A stretch of DNA of 64,000 nucleotides. Source: Argyresthia goedartella. Taxonomy: Eukaryota; Arthropoda; Insecta; Lepidoptera; Argyresthiidae. Of this stretch, positions 10,860 through 21,337 are shown piece after piece (the first letter of the stretch is position 1; the number at the start of each line of letters is the position of its first letter). Where the stretch lies: positions 12,231,829 to 12,295,828 of the forward strand of contig OX463836.1 in NCBI GenBank assembly GCA_949825045.1. The letters run 5' to 3'. The translations under genes and the position numbers were made by a program. The notes under the pieces are model-generated. The model had not been told where the DNA came from and ran no database searches. It saw nothing but the letters and a program-made list of their open reading frames with translations.

Positions 10860-13763
10860 TCATACCTGCTTAAGGATTTTGCGCATTTTATATTTAAAGC
10901 AAGGCAACGAGACGTGGTAGATGTCAGGAACATCATCTTCGGTGGCCACAACTTCATTGTAGCGACGACACATTCGAAGCATGGGGTTATTGGCGCTGAT
11001 GTTCGACCTGCATGTTGGGATGAAGAAAGGACGCGGTATTCTGACTGACCTGCTTGGTACTTGAAAGTTGATTTCTGAGAGAGTAGAAGTTACTATTGCT
11101 CCATTTATTATTTTATGAAGATGGATCAGATCCTGGAGTCTACGACGCGACTCTAAGGATTCCAGTGAGAAACGTTCGCATCTGTTATCGTAAGACTTGA
11201 CCGCGCGACGAAGACCGAGACGCGCGCAGAGCATGCGTAGGAAGCGCTTCTGGACTGACTCAACATGATCGATGTGGGTTTTGTAAAATGGTGACCAAAT
11301 GACAGACGCATATTCCAATCTGGAGCGGACAAGGGCATTATACAACAGAATGAGACTCTCTGATTTCTTAAAGGACTTAGTTACTCTTGAAATGAATCCA
11401 AGAAGTTAGTTACATTTTTTTACTAGGGTTGAGCAGTGTTGATTAACACTTAGTTTGTCGTCGAAAATAACGCCTAAGTCACGGGCTTCGTGTTTTCTTT
11501 GCAGCGTTACATCCCCTATGGTATAATCGGACAGGACAGGATTGTGGTAACGGGTCATCGTAATTACGAAGCACTTGTCAGCAGCCAAAAACATGCGGTT
11601 GTCTGCGCACCAGTGGGACAGTGTGTTCAAGTCTTCCTGAAGGGTTGTGCAGTCGCGTTGTGTACGGACACGTGTAAAGACTTTGAGGTCGTCAGCGTAT
11701 AACAAGCAAGGACTATTGAATTTTATCACCAGGTCATTGATAAAAATTATGAAGAATAAAGGCCCTAGTAGAGATCCTTGCGGAATACCAGAGGGGATTC
11801 CAGCTGGAGACGATAAGTGCTCTTTCAGCGCTATTATTTGGCTACGGTTTTTGATATATGATTCCACCCAGCGCAGAAAGTTTCCGTGCACCCCATATAG
11901 TGATAGTTTGCAACAAAAAATACGATGGTTTACTTTATCAAAAGCTTTACGAAAATCTGTGTAGATTGGGTCCACTTGGCAGCGGTCGTTGAACGCCGTA
12001 CACAGGTAGTTTGTGTACTCGAGCAGATTGGAGACAGTTTATTTTCCCTTGACAAAGCCGTGCTGCTCAGGTACTATTGTACCTTAGCAGCACGGCTCGC
12101 TTGACATGGCTATAGAGCACATCGAAGACGAACGACTCAAGCACCTTAGCGAAGCATGATAATATGCTGATGGGGCGATAGTTACCACAATTGCTAATAT
12201 CACCCGATTTATGGATAGGCACAACATACGCCAATTTCCAATTATTTGGAAAAGTTCTCGTGCTGAACGACTTGTTGAAGATGATCGTAAGCGGTATAGA
12301 TAGAGCACCGGCACATGATTGAATGAAGTAGGGGGGAATCCCGTCAGGACCAGCTCCCTTATTGACATTTACAGTCATCAACTTTCTACGAACTGCATCT
12401 TGAGGTATAGTCATATTGGCTAGGGTATTGTTACATTCACCGACGTTGGTTAAGTCTTCACAGTCACCATCGTGATCGATGTCGTCCTTATCAAAAACTG
12501 ACGCTAAATATTCGGAGAACAAATTACAAACCTCTAGCCCACCGCGTGCGGATTTGTTGCCGAAGTACATAGTTTCAGGGAGAGAGTTGTTTGCTTTTTT
12601 AGACTTGACGAAGGTAAATATAATTTTGTCGTGTCACACAAGGAGTTTTCGACACTACTCAGAAACGATTTGTAGCAGTCCTTAATAAGTTTTTTGGATC
12701 TGGTTCGTAGCATTTGGAACTCATCATAATCCCGGGGATTCTGATATTTTTTGTACCGTCTGTGAACTTTATTTTTCTCATCGATACAAGCTTTTAGAGA
12801 TTCTGAAAACCAGAGGGGGAGCCTATTGTCACCAACTCTTTTAAGGGGGGTATTTTGTTTGATTATGTCATTCAAAGTAGTATAGAATGTCGCTAGGTCT
12901 ACGTTTACATCAGAGTTACTTAATACCATGGGCCAGTCAATGCAATCAAGGGCTTGGTTACACTTAGCTAAGTCGCATTTGCGGTAATTAAGTGTTTTTT
13001 TGGGCATTGAGACTAAGGGCTTGGGTACATCCAGCAGTTCAGCCACGATTGCCGGGTGGTGCCTGTCAACTCGCGATACGGCGTCACATTCAGTCAGGGT
13101 CAAGTTAGGGTAATCTGTTAAGAATAGGTCCAGTATCCTATTGTTGGCGTTGCATATGTTGTTACATTGGCTTAAGTTACCAAGTGCCATTAGATTGAAC
13201 AGCAGCTCGGATTTGGAGTCAAGTGGGGCTGTGTTGATCAAGCTGTACGAGGAGGCTGGGTCAGGTGACCATTGCAAGTTGGGAAGGTTGAAATCGCCCA
13301 GAATTATGGTTTTAGTTCTATAGTCGCTAGTGTCTGCAAGCAGGTTATTGGAACATTTGTCGATCCAAGTCCTAAACTCATCAATTTTGAGGTAGTCTGG
13401 CAGGTAAACAAGACAAATTGCGAGGGAAAGTCCGGCCTTGCCAGTCCTCTTCGTTATCCAGAGATCTTCAAGAGAGGTCTCCATATCCTGATGCCTCGTG
13501 ACATGAAAGTGCTTTTTTATTGCAAGTAATACGCCACCACCGGACTGTTTCGAAGAGGTAGTGGATTCGCGGTCCCTACGGAAAACAACGTACCTATCAT
13601 CTATCACCTCGCTCGTGTAAATGCCGCTATCAAAGTTGGTTTCGGTCAAGCAGACTATGTCATAGTCATCATTAAGCAGACTGAGATAAACATCGTTTAG
13701 TTTAGATCTTATTCTATTGACATTTTGATAAAATATACGCATGGAAGAGAAAACTGATATCAA
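10860..13763 (-). pseudogene. LINE ORF2: AP endonuclease plus reverse transcriptase
   Basis: In order on the minus strand: the apurinic endonuclease (13763 to about 12600) has IFYQNVNRIRSKL, DIVCLTETNF, IILGDFNLPN and a VDRHHPAIV end, the usual catalytic series. After a frameshift near 12590 come GAGPDGIPPYFIQSCAG and NCGNYRPISILS, the first RT blocks. After an in-frame stop near 12040 come DFRKAFDKVNH, GIPQGSLLGPLFF and LLYADDLKVF, holding the YADD active site. The C-terminal domain ends at KMRKILKQV. At least two frameshifts or stops plus the 5' truncation make it dead. Family knowledge places this layout in the CR1/Jockey group, CR1 being favoured by the microsatellite tail. Confidence 0.9.
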
Positions 13764-13805
13764 TTAGCTAAAGTAACATATACGAGTAATTAGAGTAGAT
13801 AAGGT

Positions 13806-14346
13806 TTACCTATATATAGACAGCTTTTCAAGAGCAGACTTGTCCTTTATATGTATAAGTGGTGACTGTTCGTCTTTTCTGACATAAACTCTTCCAAATT
13901 TCACCCATACAAATTTATAACCAAGGGCCTTGTATTTTCTCGCAGCTGCGTGTAGGTCTTTACCCTCCGGCGACAGGTGCTCTGCGACGGAGATCGACTC
14001 GTCTGCTCCTGATACGCCAATCAAGTTCGAGCTGATGTGAGCTTGGGGGTGATCCTTGTTATATTTCTTCACCGCGGATATTATGTTGTCACGGTGACGC
14101 TCGGACGGCAAGGTAATCAGTATTGTGCGGGGTCTGGGTGAAGTACTGTCCAGTTTTGCAATTCTTCGGCATGATCTAATTTCGTGTTCAGTAATCGGAG
14201 CATTGATCACCTCGCACAGGTCTTTGAAAAGCCGCACGATATTTTCGTTGTTGCGCTCGGGTACTGCGTGAAGTTCTAGATTGAGGCTCCGGGAGAGTTT
14301 TTCTGATGCCACCACACGATGCTGTAGTTTTCCGATGTCCTGCTGA
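13806..14346 (-). pseudogene. LINE ORF1 (L1 ORF1p / FP-like), 5'-truncated
   Basis: Open from the truncation point with DIGKLQHRVVASEKLSRSLN through NLELHAVPERNNENIVRLFK and ISSNLIGVSG to the stop after LEKLSIYR. The pattern (a coiled segment, then the RRM-like and C-terminal parts of an L1 ORF1-type or baculovirus-FP-type protein) is usual for ORF1 in lepidopteran CR1-like elements, where it binds RNA in the retrotransposition particle. The ATG at 14315 is internal. The stop lies 43 bases before the ORF2 start. Confidence 0.8.
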
Positions 14347-14347
14347 A

Positions 14348-15248
14348 TGAAGACTCTAGTGTAGATGACAGGTCAAGAAGTGGTCTCCCTCGCTCTGTTA
14401 GGACTCCAGCAGTGATAAAAGCTGTGAAGGCGCGAATTCAAAGAAATCCCATACGTAAACAGAAACTGTTGGCCCTTCAGATGGGGTTAAGCAGGACCAC
14501 GGTGAAAAGGGTGTTAAATGAAGACTTAGGGCTTAGGGCATATCGAAGAAAAACAGGACATCGTTTGGACGCTCGTTTAATGGACCTGAGACTGAAGAGA
14601 TGCCGCGCTTTGTTGAAGCGGTACGCGGGAAAAAAGCATCCGGAAATTCTTTTTTCGGATGAAAAAATTTTCACCGTGGAAGAGAGCTACAACAAACAAA
14701 ATGATAAGGTGTACGCACACAGCAGTGAAGAAGCGAGCAACCGTATTCCGCGTGTCCAACGAGGTCATTTTCCATCCTCGCTCATGGTTTGGTTGGGAGT
14801 CTCTTATTGGGGCTTAACTGAGGTACATTTTTGTGAGAAAGGCGTAAAAACGAATGCAGTTGTGTATCAAAATACAGTCCTCAAGAACCTTGTGGAACCT
14901 GTTTCTCATATCATGTTTAATAACAGGCACTGGGTATTCCAACAAGATTCTGCGCCAGCTCATAGAGCGAAAAGCACACAAGACTGGCTGGCGGCGCGTG
15001 AAATCGACTTCATCCGGCACGAAGACTGGCCCTCCTCCAGTCCAGATTTGAGTCCGTTAGATTACAAGATATGGCAACACTTGGAGGAAAAGGCCTGCTC
15101 AAAGCCTCATCCTGATTTGCAGTCACTCAAGGCATCCTTGATTAAGGCAGCCGCCGATATTGACATGGACCTCGTTCGTGCTGCGATAGACGACTGGCCG
15201 CGCAGAATAAATGCCTGTATTCAAAATCGCGGGGGTCATTTTGAATAA
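14348..15248 (+). pseudogene. mariner transposase, C-terminal part with catalytic core
   Basis: Homology begins at EDSSVDDRSRSGLPRSV. It includes the second helix-turn-helix (KQKLLALQMGLSRTTVKRVL) and the catalytic triad: Asp in ILFSDEKIF, Asp in HWVFQQDSAPAHR and Asp in SPDLSPLDYKIW. Thirty-seven residues separate the last two, which defines the DD37D (maT) clade known from moths. The frame is open to the natural stop after NRGGHFE. It is inactive only because the N-terminus is split off by the LINE. Confidence 0.92.
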
Positions 15249-15371
15249 ACTTTATTACCATAAGAATTTATGGTTTATTAAGTTAATTTTGGTATATAAA
15301 TGTTTACATAAATAATAAACATGTCTAACTCATTTCATATTGCACATGTGACAGAACTTATGACCTGACTA

Positions 15372-16308
15372 TGTATATAGCGCAGGGAAGTGTGTTCCAT
15401 AGTCTAATTGCCCTTAACCTAAACGAGTGTAAGCGGCAGTGCTATGCCGAGGAGTTGAAAGGAGGTGATCGGGATTTCGCAAAATATTGACCAGATAGGA
15501 GAGAATGTGCATATCACAGCGAAGATGGATCGGAAGCCACCCCAACTTCTTGCGACAGTAGGAAGACATGGACTTTTGCAGCCCGTAGAAACCGAATTCC
15601 GAAGTTTTGAAGTACTTCGAAATTGTTCAGTTTTTCTTCGTTGGCACTAACCCAGCAAACATCCGCGTAGTAGACTATTCATGAACTACGCGAGATTCAT
15701 AATTTAAAGGGTATCTCCTTATAAGAGACGTCTTTTAAATATCCCTGCCCCTGCGAATAACCGAACCGCAATCTGTAGGGACTGGTTTGAAAGAAAACCA
15801 AGTTCGGGCATTTTTTTGTTTCTATTTTATTATTTGTTAGTCCTTAAGTTTTCTTTCAAGATGGTACGGGACCCTTCGTGTGCGAGTCCGACCCGCACTT
15901 TGCCAAATGTTTGGAGTTTGTATCATCATTTCGTAGCGATGTCTACTTGTTTTATATGTTGTATTCCCCCCTTCCTTATTTCCCCCCTCCCTATTTTTTA
16001 CACGCGCCATATTAAAAATATGTGCATCTTTGCATCGATATGAATACCTACCTTATTTTTTAATCTAAGGATCTTTGTCTCTCTCACAATTGAGATAAAT
16101 CCAATGAAACCTCTTTCCATATTACAATACATACAACAAGGTACAATTATGCTAATAGGTTGAGTACGGCTAGAAACTTTTAGAACTACCCACGTATGTT
16201 TGAAATCCTTCAAGCCTCAGCTTCTGAAATTATTAAACAATTCAAGACTAACCTCGCGTCTCTTTCCATGTCTAACGTATCTCATCTTCCATCGCTGTCT
16301 GTCACCAG
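15372..16308. other. intron sequence with unassigned repeat remnants
   Basis: 15375-15660 (GGAAGTGTGTTCCATAGTC) resembles a decayed LINE 3' region, but I cannot assign it. 15858-15905 (ACGGGACCCTTCGTGTGCG) is an end piece of family V. No gene seen. Confidence 0.4.
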
Positions 16309-16389
16309 GTGCTGCATCTCCACGTGTTTGACTACGACCGGTTCTCTAGGGACGACTCCATCGGAGAGGTCTTCCTGCCGCTGTGCCAG
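16309..16389 (+). CDS. Syt7: Synaptotagmin 7, C2A loop-3 exon
   Basis: 27 codons, phase 0 at both ends; acceptor TCTGTCACCAG, donor CAG/GTGAGA. It encodes VLHLHVFDYDRFSRDDSIGE and FLPLCQ. The aspartates in FDYDRFSRDD are the remaining Ca2+ ligands of C2A, so the C2A Ca2+ site is complete across this and the previous exon. Confidence 0.96.
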
Positions 16390-16434
16390 GTGAGATGTCA
16401 TCATCGTAGCCAATATAGTACTCAAATCCTGTCA

Positions 16435-16615
16435 TCTGTGTGACGCTGCGGTAGTGGTCTGCCATCATGCGAGAGGTCTCGGGTTCGATCCCGGGCTGGG
16501 GATACAGAAAAAAATAACAGGGTGGTATCGCTGGCTGTGGTTCCCACGACACAGGGTATCCTAGTGTAATAGCAGCAATGTATGTGCCTGTACATAAATG
16601 TTTATTTTTATGTAA
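16435..16615 (+). mobile_element. tRNA-derived SINE (family A)
   Basis: Head GTGACGCTGCGGTAGTGG, B-box GGTTCGATCCCGGGCTGG, body GGTTCCCACGACACAGGG, tail AGCAATGTATGTGCCTGTAC. It lies 45 bases after a Syt7 exon. Diverged from the other copies in the A-box. Confidence 0.8.
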
Positions 16616-16991
16616 TTTTACAAACGGACAGGCAACATAAAATGAAAGTCTGAGTCTGATTTGTAGAATCGGTCTGTAAATTTTGTGAACTGTCATGAAC
16701 ATTATGTAAATAATCGCCATGTTTTATCAAAATAATCCCTTACTTCACGGATACGGCGCAATCTTAGGGCAAATTTTACCGTTTATGATCAACTCGAACA
16801 GTTTTGCCAATTTCAATTGTGCTGCTGCCAAGCGATGTAGGCCTCGAACTAAAGATGCTTTCGTAGCATCTCCGATTACGCCGGTGACTTATTTTGTTCT
16901 AGACGTGGTCTGTCTGTATTATTGTAACGGAATTTAGTTAGGAGCACAATTATCTCGAAATGGTTTTTACTGTTTAGTACCCTTGTTTTTT

Positions 16992-17691
16992 TTCCACATG
17001 GCCATTGCATGCTAGCGGTCCGCGGGCGCCTTGCGATATATTTTCACATGGCCATTGCATGCTAGCGGTCCGCGGGCGCCTTGCGATATATTTCCACATG
17101 GCTATTGCACGCTAGCGGTCCGCGGGCGCGTTGCGATATATTTCCACATGGCCATTGCACGCTAGCGGTCCGCGGGCGCCTTGCGATATATTTTCACATG
17201 GCCATTGCATGCTAGCGGTCCGCGGGCGCCTTGCGATATATTTTCACATGGCCATTGCATGCTAGCGGTCCGCGGCCGCCTTGCGATATATTTCCACATG
17301 GCCATTGCATGCCAACGGTCCGCGGACGCCTTGCGGTATATTTCCACATGGCCATTGCACGCTAGCGGTCCGCGGGCGCCTTGCGATATATTTCCACATG
17401 GCCATTGCACGCTAGCGGTCCGCGGGCGCCTTGCGATATATTTCCACATGGCCACTGCACGCTAGCGGTCCGCGGGCGCCTTGCGATATATTTTCACATG
17501 GCCATTGCACGCTAGCGGTCCGCGGGCGCCTTGCGATATATTTCCACATGGCCAATGCACGCTAGCGGTCCGCGGGCGCCTTGCGATATGTTTCCACATG
17601 GCCATTGCACGCTAGCGGTCCGCGGGCACCTTACGATATATTTCCACATGGCCATTGCACGCTAGCGGTCCGCGGGCGCCTTGCGATACAT
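16992..17691. repeat. 50-bp satellite, 14 tandem copies
   Basis: The unit starts CACATGGCCATTGCATGCTA, continues GCGGTCCGCGGGCGCC and ends TTGCGATATATTTC. The period is exactly 50 bp over 700 bp with only scattered point changes. The unit is GC-rich and holds short palindromes (GCATGC, GCTAGC, CCGCGG). Fifty is not a multiple of three, so the long ORFs over it on both strands cycle through frames and are artefacts. The high uniformity points to recent amplification. Confidence 0.95.
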
Positions 17692-17824
17692 TTGCAATTT
17701 TTTGCCGGAATCCCATACCACACCACCCATCTTGAGGCGTTGAAAAGCGATCGTTGCGCTTTCGCGATGCGTTTCCCATAAGAGAATTGCTCTCCAGATC
17801 CTATATGAAAGAAGTTGTGTATCG

Positions 17825-18240
17825 GGGTTCCGTACCTTAAAAGGAAAAATAGGAACTCTTATAGGATCCCTTTGTTGTCCGTCTGCCTGTCCATATATCA
17901 CAACCCCTTCTCTCAGGAACACGTGTGGGTATCAAATTGAATTTAATATCAAATAATCACGTCTGACGACCCTTGCAGCTATGAAAAATTCAAACTTCCA
18001 GCTCCACGCGATCAAAAAATACGGCCGTTTATGTCCCAAATTTGCTGAACTTGCTGAATTTGCTTGATACTCGCAAAGGAATCAAAACCTATAGAGTACT
18101 TCCGGTTGACCTAGGATGACATAGGACATTTGGCAAAAAAACAAGGTCAAAATCTGAAAACTGCTACGATGTCCTCAGATGAATGCAACTTTTGCCTTAC
18201 TTATCCTGCGTGTGTCTGAGTCTGACTGACGGTTTTGTTC
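17825..18240. repeat. family V repeat ('gggttccgtacc')
   Basis: Contains GGGGTTCCGTACCTTAAAAG, GTTGTCCGTCTGCCTGTCC and ATCAAAACCTATAGAGTACT. It matches 25180-25510 and 27170-28010. This is an extremely common lepidopteran repeat type with a T/C-rich 'tctgtccgtccg' patch; non-coding. Confidence 0.55.
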
Positions 18241-18354
18241 ACAAGCGTCACGGAAAAAATAAAAATAACTACATACTATGAACTATTTAATTTTGTTTAA
18301 TAATTTCATAAAAGTTCAAGAACAATAGATAGAGACGCAGTAATTTATGAAATA

Positions 18355-18440
18355 ACTAGTCGTTGCTCGCGGCTTCACCCGCGTGGAGTGGTGTAAAAGT
18401 GCATTCGTACTCGAACACAAACGGTCGCGTACCAAGTCTT
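18355..18440. repeat. dispersed 'cggcttcacccgcgtgg' fragment
   Basis: TCGTTGCTCGCGGCTTCACC with CGCGTGG is a short piece of a repeat type widespread in Lepidoptera. Similar repeat ends lie at 51480-51720, 58925-59055 and 63600-63780. Family recognition is from memory. Confidence 0.45.
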
Positions 18441-18719
18441 TTATAATACTTACCGGGTTGGGTTTTGATAAAGGACACCTGATTTTAGTTACTAGAGTTA
18501 TTTAGGAGAAAAGTAGACTATATTCTTAAACCTTTTATTGTAGTCTTAATTGTCGGAAACTTTTTTTGGAAAAAACTATAATACCTAAAACAAAATATTA
18601 TTTTGTATGTCTGAAATGGAACGCAATTTTTACTCTTTCCATACGTATTTCATGATAGATGTCAAAAACATATTGTAAAGTTGGGTGAAATGGAACGTCG
18701 AATAAAGTAGTGTACCTAG

Positions 18720-19044
18720 ACGATCTACGGATATTTTGGCGGGCTTACCGGCTGCACCTCTATAGCCACACTTGCCGCTATAGCGCTCGACCGCTACTGG
18801 GTTATCGTGCGACCGCTAGAGCCTCTCAGAGCGCGGACTGCCGTTTGAGCCCGCATATTAGCCGTCTCAGCCTGACTATACGCCGGGATCTTCGCCTCCA
18901 TCCCAGCTCTCGACATCGGCTACGGAAGATACGTACCTGAAGGCTACCTAACCTCTTGTAGCTTCGACTACCTAACAGACGAACTCCCACCCCGCTACTT
19001 CATATTTGTATTCTTCTGCGCGGCTTGGGTAGCCCCCTTCTGCA
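18720..19044 (+). pseudogene. degenerate opsin exon (rhabdomeric type)
   Basis: One frame from 18723 reads IYGYFGGLTGCTSIATLAAI and then ALDRYWVIVRPLEPLRARTA: transmembrane helix 3, the DRY motif and intracellular loop 2. After two in-frame TGA codons (18846-18848 and 18873-18875), each where Trp would be natural, it continues LYAGIFASIPALDIGYGRYV, PEGYLTSCSFDYLTDELPPR and YFIFVFFCAAWVAPFC: helix 4, the extracellular loop 2 Cys region and helix 5. A splice-acceptor-like ACCTAG stands directly before the homology, which fades after 19044. So this looks like one exon and not a processed copy. Opsins are light-sensing GPCRs; the Schiff-base Lys (helix 7) would lie on another exon, not found here. 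The opsin clade is not decided. Confidence 0.8.
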
Positions 19045-19907
19045 CTGGCAAACTATAGTATAGCAAACTTGGCTGATTTATTTGACTGATTTTGAAATCT
19101 GAGTCAGGGCACCCCATTTACTAGGCAGTCTTGTGGCTATTATTAGGTTAGTGTTGGTATTAAACCGACATCTGGGTGGTCCTTTCTGGGCAGTCTTGTG
19201 GCTACTCCCTATGGTGTTTTTTATGAACCGGAGGCACGGAGGGGCGCAGGCGACCGCACACTGCCGCGTTCGAGCGAGACGGAGTGACCTAGGCTGGAAG
19301 CCGCGGAGGCCAGCGTGGGTGTGCTGCAGTGCGGGGGCACCGCCGTAGCCCCGTAGTAGCCGGAGCTAAGGCGATTCCGAACATCAATACTACAAACGAT
19401 GACTTTTTGTAAAAATCCTATAGTAAAAATAACCTCAAAATGCAATTTTTGAAAATTCATAACAACAAACCCCTGGTTTCCGACAATTGAGACTTAGGGG
19501 GGAGGTCCCCACACAACATGACACTCATGACAATTTGTATGGCTTTGGGTCAACAAGAGGGTTATACTGTGAAAAATTTGAACACTGTAGCTCCAACAGC
19601 AGACGACGTACAGACGGACAGACTAGGGCTCCGTTCGGACCTTTGGGTACGGTACTCCCCCACGTGGGATTCGGTGAGAAGCTCGACCTCCTCCCCCACT
19701 GAACACCTCACGTAATTAATTGACGCCCCCTTACTCTGCAGTGCGTGCGGGCTTGGTGAATAAGAGCAGTGGCTGAATGTAGGTTCATGGCTGATGGTGA
19801 TACATAAAAGAAAAACACGATGTACAAAATTGTGGTCATATTGTTAACCAATGTCCCCAATAGCAATGATTGTCGGTACGAATGTAATAATCAAGTAATG
19901 ATAAATG
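19045..19907. other. unassigned intron sequence
   Basis: Contains two related 'gcagtcttgtggct' blocks (19126-19138 and 19190-19204) and a GC-rich patch at 19220-19360 crossed by unconvincing ORFs. 19498-19730 holds direct-repeat-like 'gacgcccccttac' sequence that recurs at 23925-23945. No gene recognised. Confidence 0.35.
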
Positions 19908-20225
19908 TAGCCCATTATTGTCCCCACCAAGGGGCACGGCCCTTTACCCGGATACGAGTAAGATTGAGCCATACTCCACCACGCTGGCTCAGTGCGGGTT
20001 GATGGAGGGGTGTTTCGGCTTGTGGCCAACCCGACTTGTCAGAAGTTATCAAGCTGCCCTTTTAGGGCCTCTGACACAGCTTTACAACTACCACCGAGTA
20101 GTATTACTAGCCGGGACCTAGAGCTTAACGTGTTGTCCGAAACATAGAACGGACACCCGTCCAGTGTCCGTCTCGGCCAGATTTTGCTACCCGGTTTTAA
20201 CATACAACATCTCGGTTCCGTCGAG
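19908..20225 (-). mobile_element. RTE-like LINE 3' end fragment
   Basis: The minus strand repeats the series seen at 9648: AAATCTGGCCGAGACGGACA, GGACGGGTGTCCGTTC and TAAGCTCTAGGTCCCGGC. It extends further, through GAGCCAGCGTGGTGGAGTAT and AAGGGCCGTGCCCC. No coding part of the LINE remains. Confidence 0.65.
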
Positions 20226-21325
20226 GTTAAAAACCCTTTTGAATAAAATATTACCGGAAAATTCACTCCTTAGCTTTTAGAAATGTTCGGTCGAATGTTC
20301 TGGAAATCTTTCACAAGCAGTATCCGCTGGCTCCTCAGGATAATTAAACTGGAAGCGCCTTAAAATAACATCCCCCACAGAAAGTGTGTCAAATACACTT
20401 GACACTGGCAAAATTAATTTTAAATGGGTTAGCACGCCATGTATTATAAGAAGATGTAAATATAATTCGACAAATTTGACAGATAGACAGCCTCCAACTA
20501 CACCAGCGACATCTACAATTAGCTTTTGAGATTAGGTGCCATTGTTGCGGGGAACGAACTAACGTACAAAGGAACACCATTAGAAATGTAAACAATTCTT
20601 GTCACGACAAACTCACACTTACGACAAGACATCACAATGATACTTTCACGCTTACACGTACAATAATAATAAGGCTTTTTCCAGAGACTTCAGAACTAAA
20701 CTAATAATAAAATGGCCATTGGCAAGACTTTAAATTTTCTTCTTAGATTTTCGTTCGTTCTTTAGAAAAAGGGTCTTGACTGATAGACATACCCGTTCAG
20801 ACAGCCGGACAACGAAGTGTACCTTTCTTTTTAAAGATTTTGCAAACTTACGGCAACCAGATAAATGTTGTCGAATTTGAACCTGTCTTTTTACAGATGT
20901 TGTATTAGTTTGTTTTAAAGCCTTTAGAATTAATTGCACACAGTAGCTGAATAAAATTATAAATAAATAAACAAAAACAGCGCAAGGCAGGTAGACTCCA
21001 TACTTAAGCTTCTTTGGTTGACTATATCGTTCTAGAAGTCTCTTAAAGAACGTTCATACGGCAAATATGGTCAGACAGACATGTAGCGTTTCGTTCTCTT
21101 CTTGAGGTATCTTGAGGTAAAGTTTTTGGGTAACGTGGTCCAAGCAAATGTCACTTAATTTCAGAAACACACAGTGTAAAATCGCGAGAAAATTGAGTTA
21201 TATTAAAGTAAAAAAAAGGTATTCTTGACTAACATTTGTCAAAATCTGACACAAAAGAGGATAGCTATGTCGGATTCTAGATTACCATCTCATCAATCTT
21301 AAATACTAGTCTTGAGTGTAAAATA
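20226..21325. other. intron sequence, nothing recognised
   Basis: AT-rich, without ORFs of protein-like composition and without obvious inverted or tandem repeats. Confidence 0.35.
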
Positions 21326-21337
21326 ATAGAAAATCAA

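Larger units (their letters stand above)
10543..14346 (-). mobile_element. CR1-like non-LTR retrotransposon, 5'-truncated
   Basis: Inserted antisense into the mariner. Its 3' end lies at 10543 with an AATA/AAAT microsatellite tail (ATTTATTTATTTATTTATTA on the + strand) instead of poly(A). It carries the end of ORF1 and a broken ORF2 with endonuclease and reverse transcriptase. The 5' break is at 14346, inside ORF1. Comparing with the other mariner copy, the target read CGATACCATGAAGAC and now reads CGATAC/LINE/ATGAAGAC. So there is no target duplication and about one base is lost. Confidence 0.88.
10265..15371 (+). mobile_element. mariner (DD37D, maT-like) split by a LINE insertion
   Basis: The left end CAGTCAGGTCATAAGTTCTG and the right end (reverse complement TAGTCAGGTCATAAGTTCTG) form terminal inverted repeats of about 25 bp in a TA-rich target. 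The transposase lies on the + strand in two parts (10405-10542 and 14348-15248), separated by the minus-strand LINE at 10543-14346. Without the LINE the element would be about 1.3 kb, as for the copy at 59445. The near identity of the two copies suggests recent movement. Confidence 0.9.

Noticed and set aside
17162..17781. ORFs over the 50-bp satellite (about 95 aa on each strand)
   Set aside because: The period is not a multiple of three and the ORFs merely cycle through frames of a GC-rich repeat.
18710..18940. 76-aa ORF over the opsin fossil
   Set aside because: It is in a different frame from the opsin homology and has no similarity to anything known to me.
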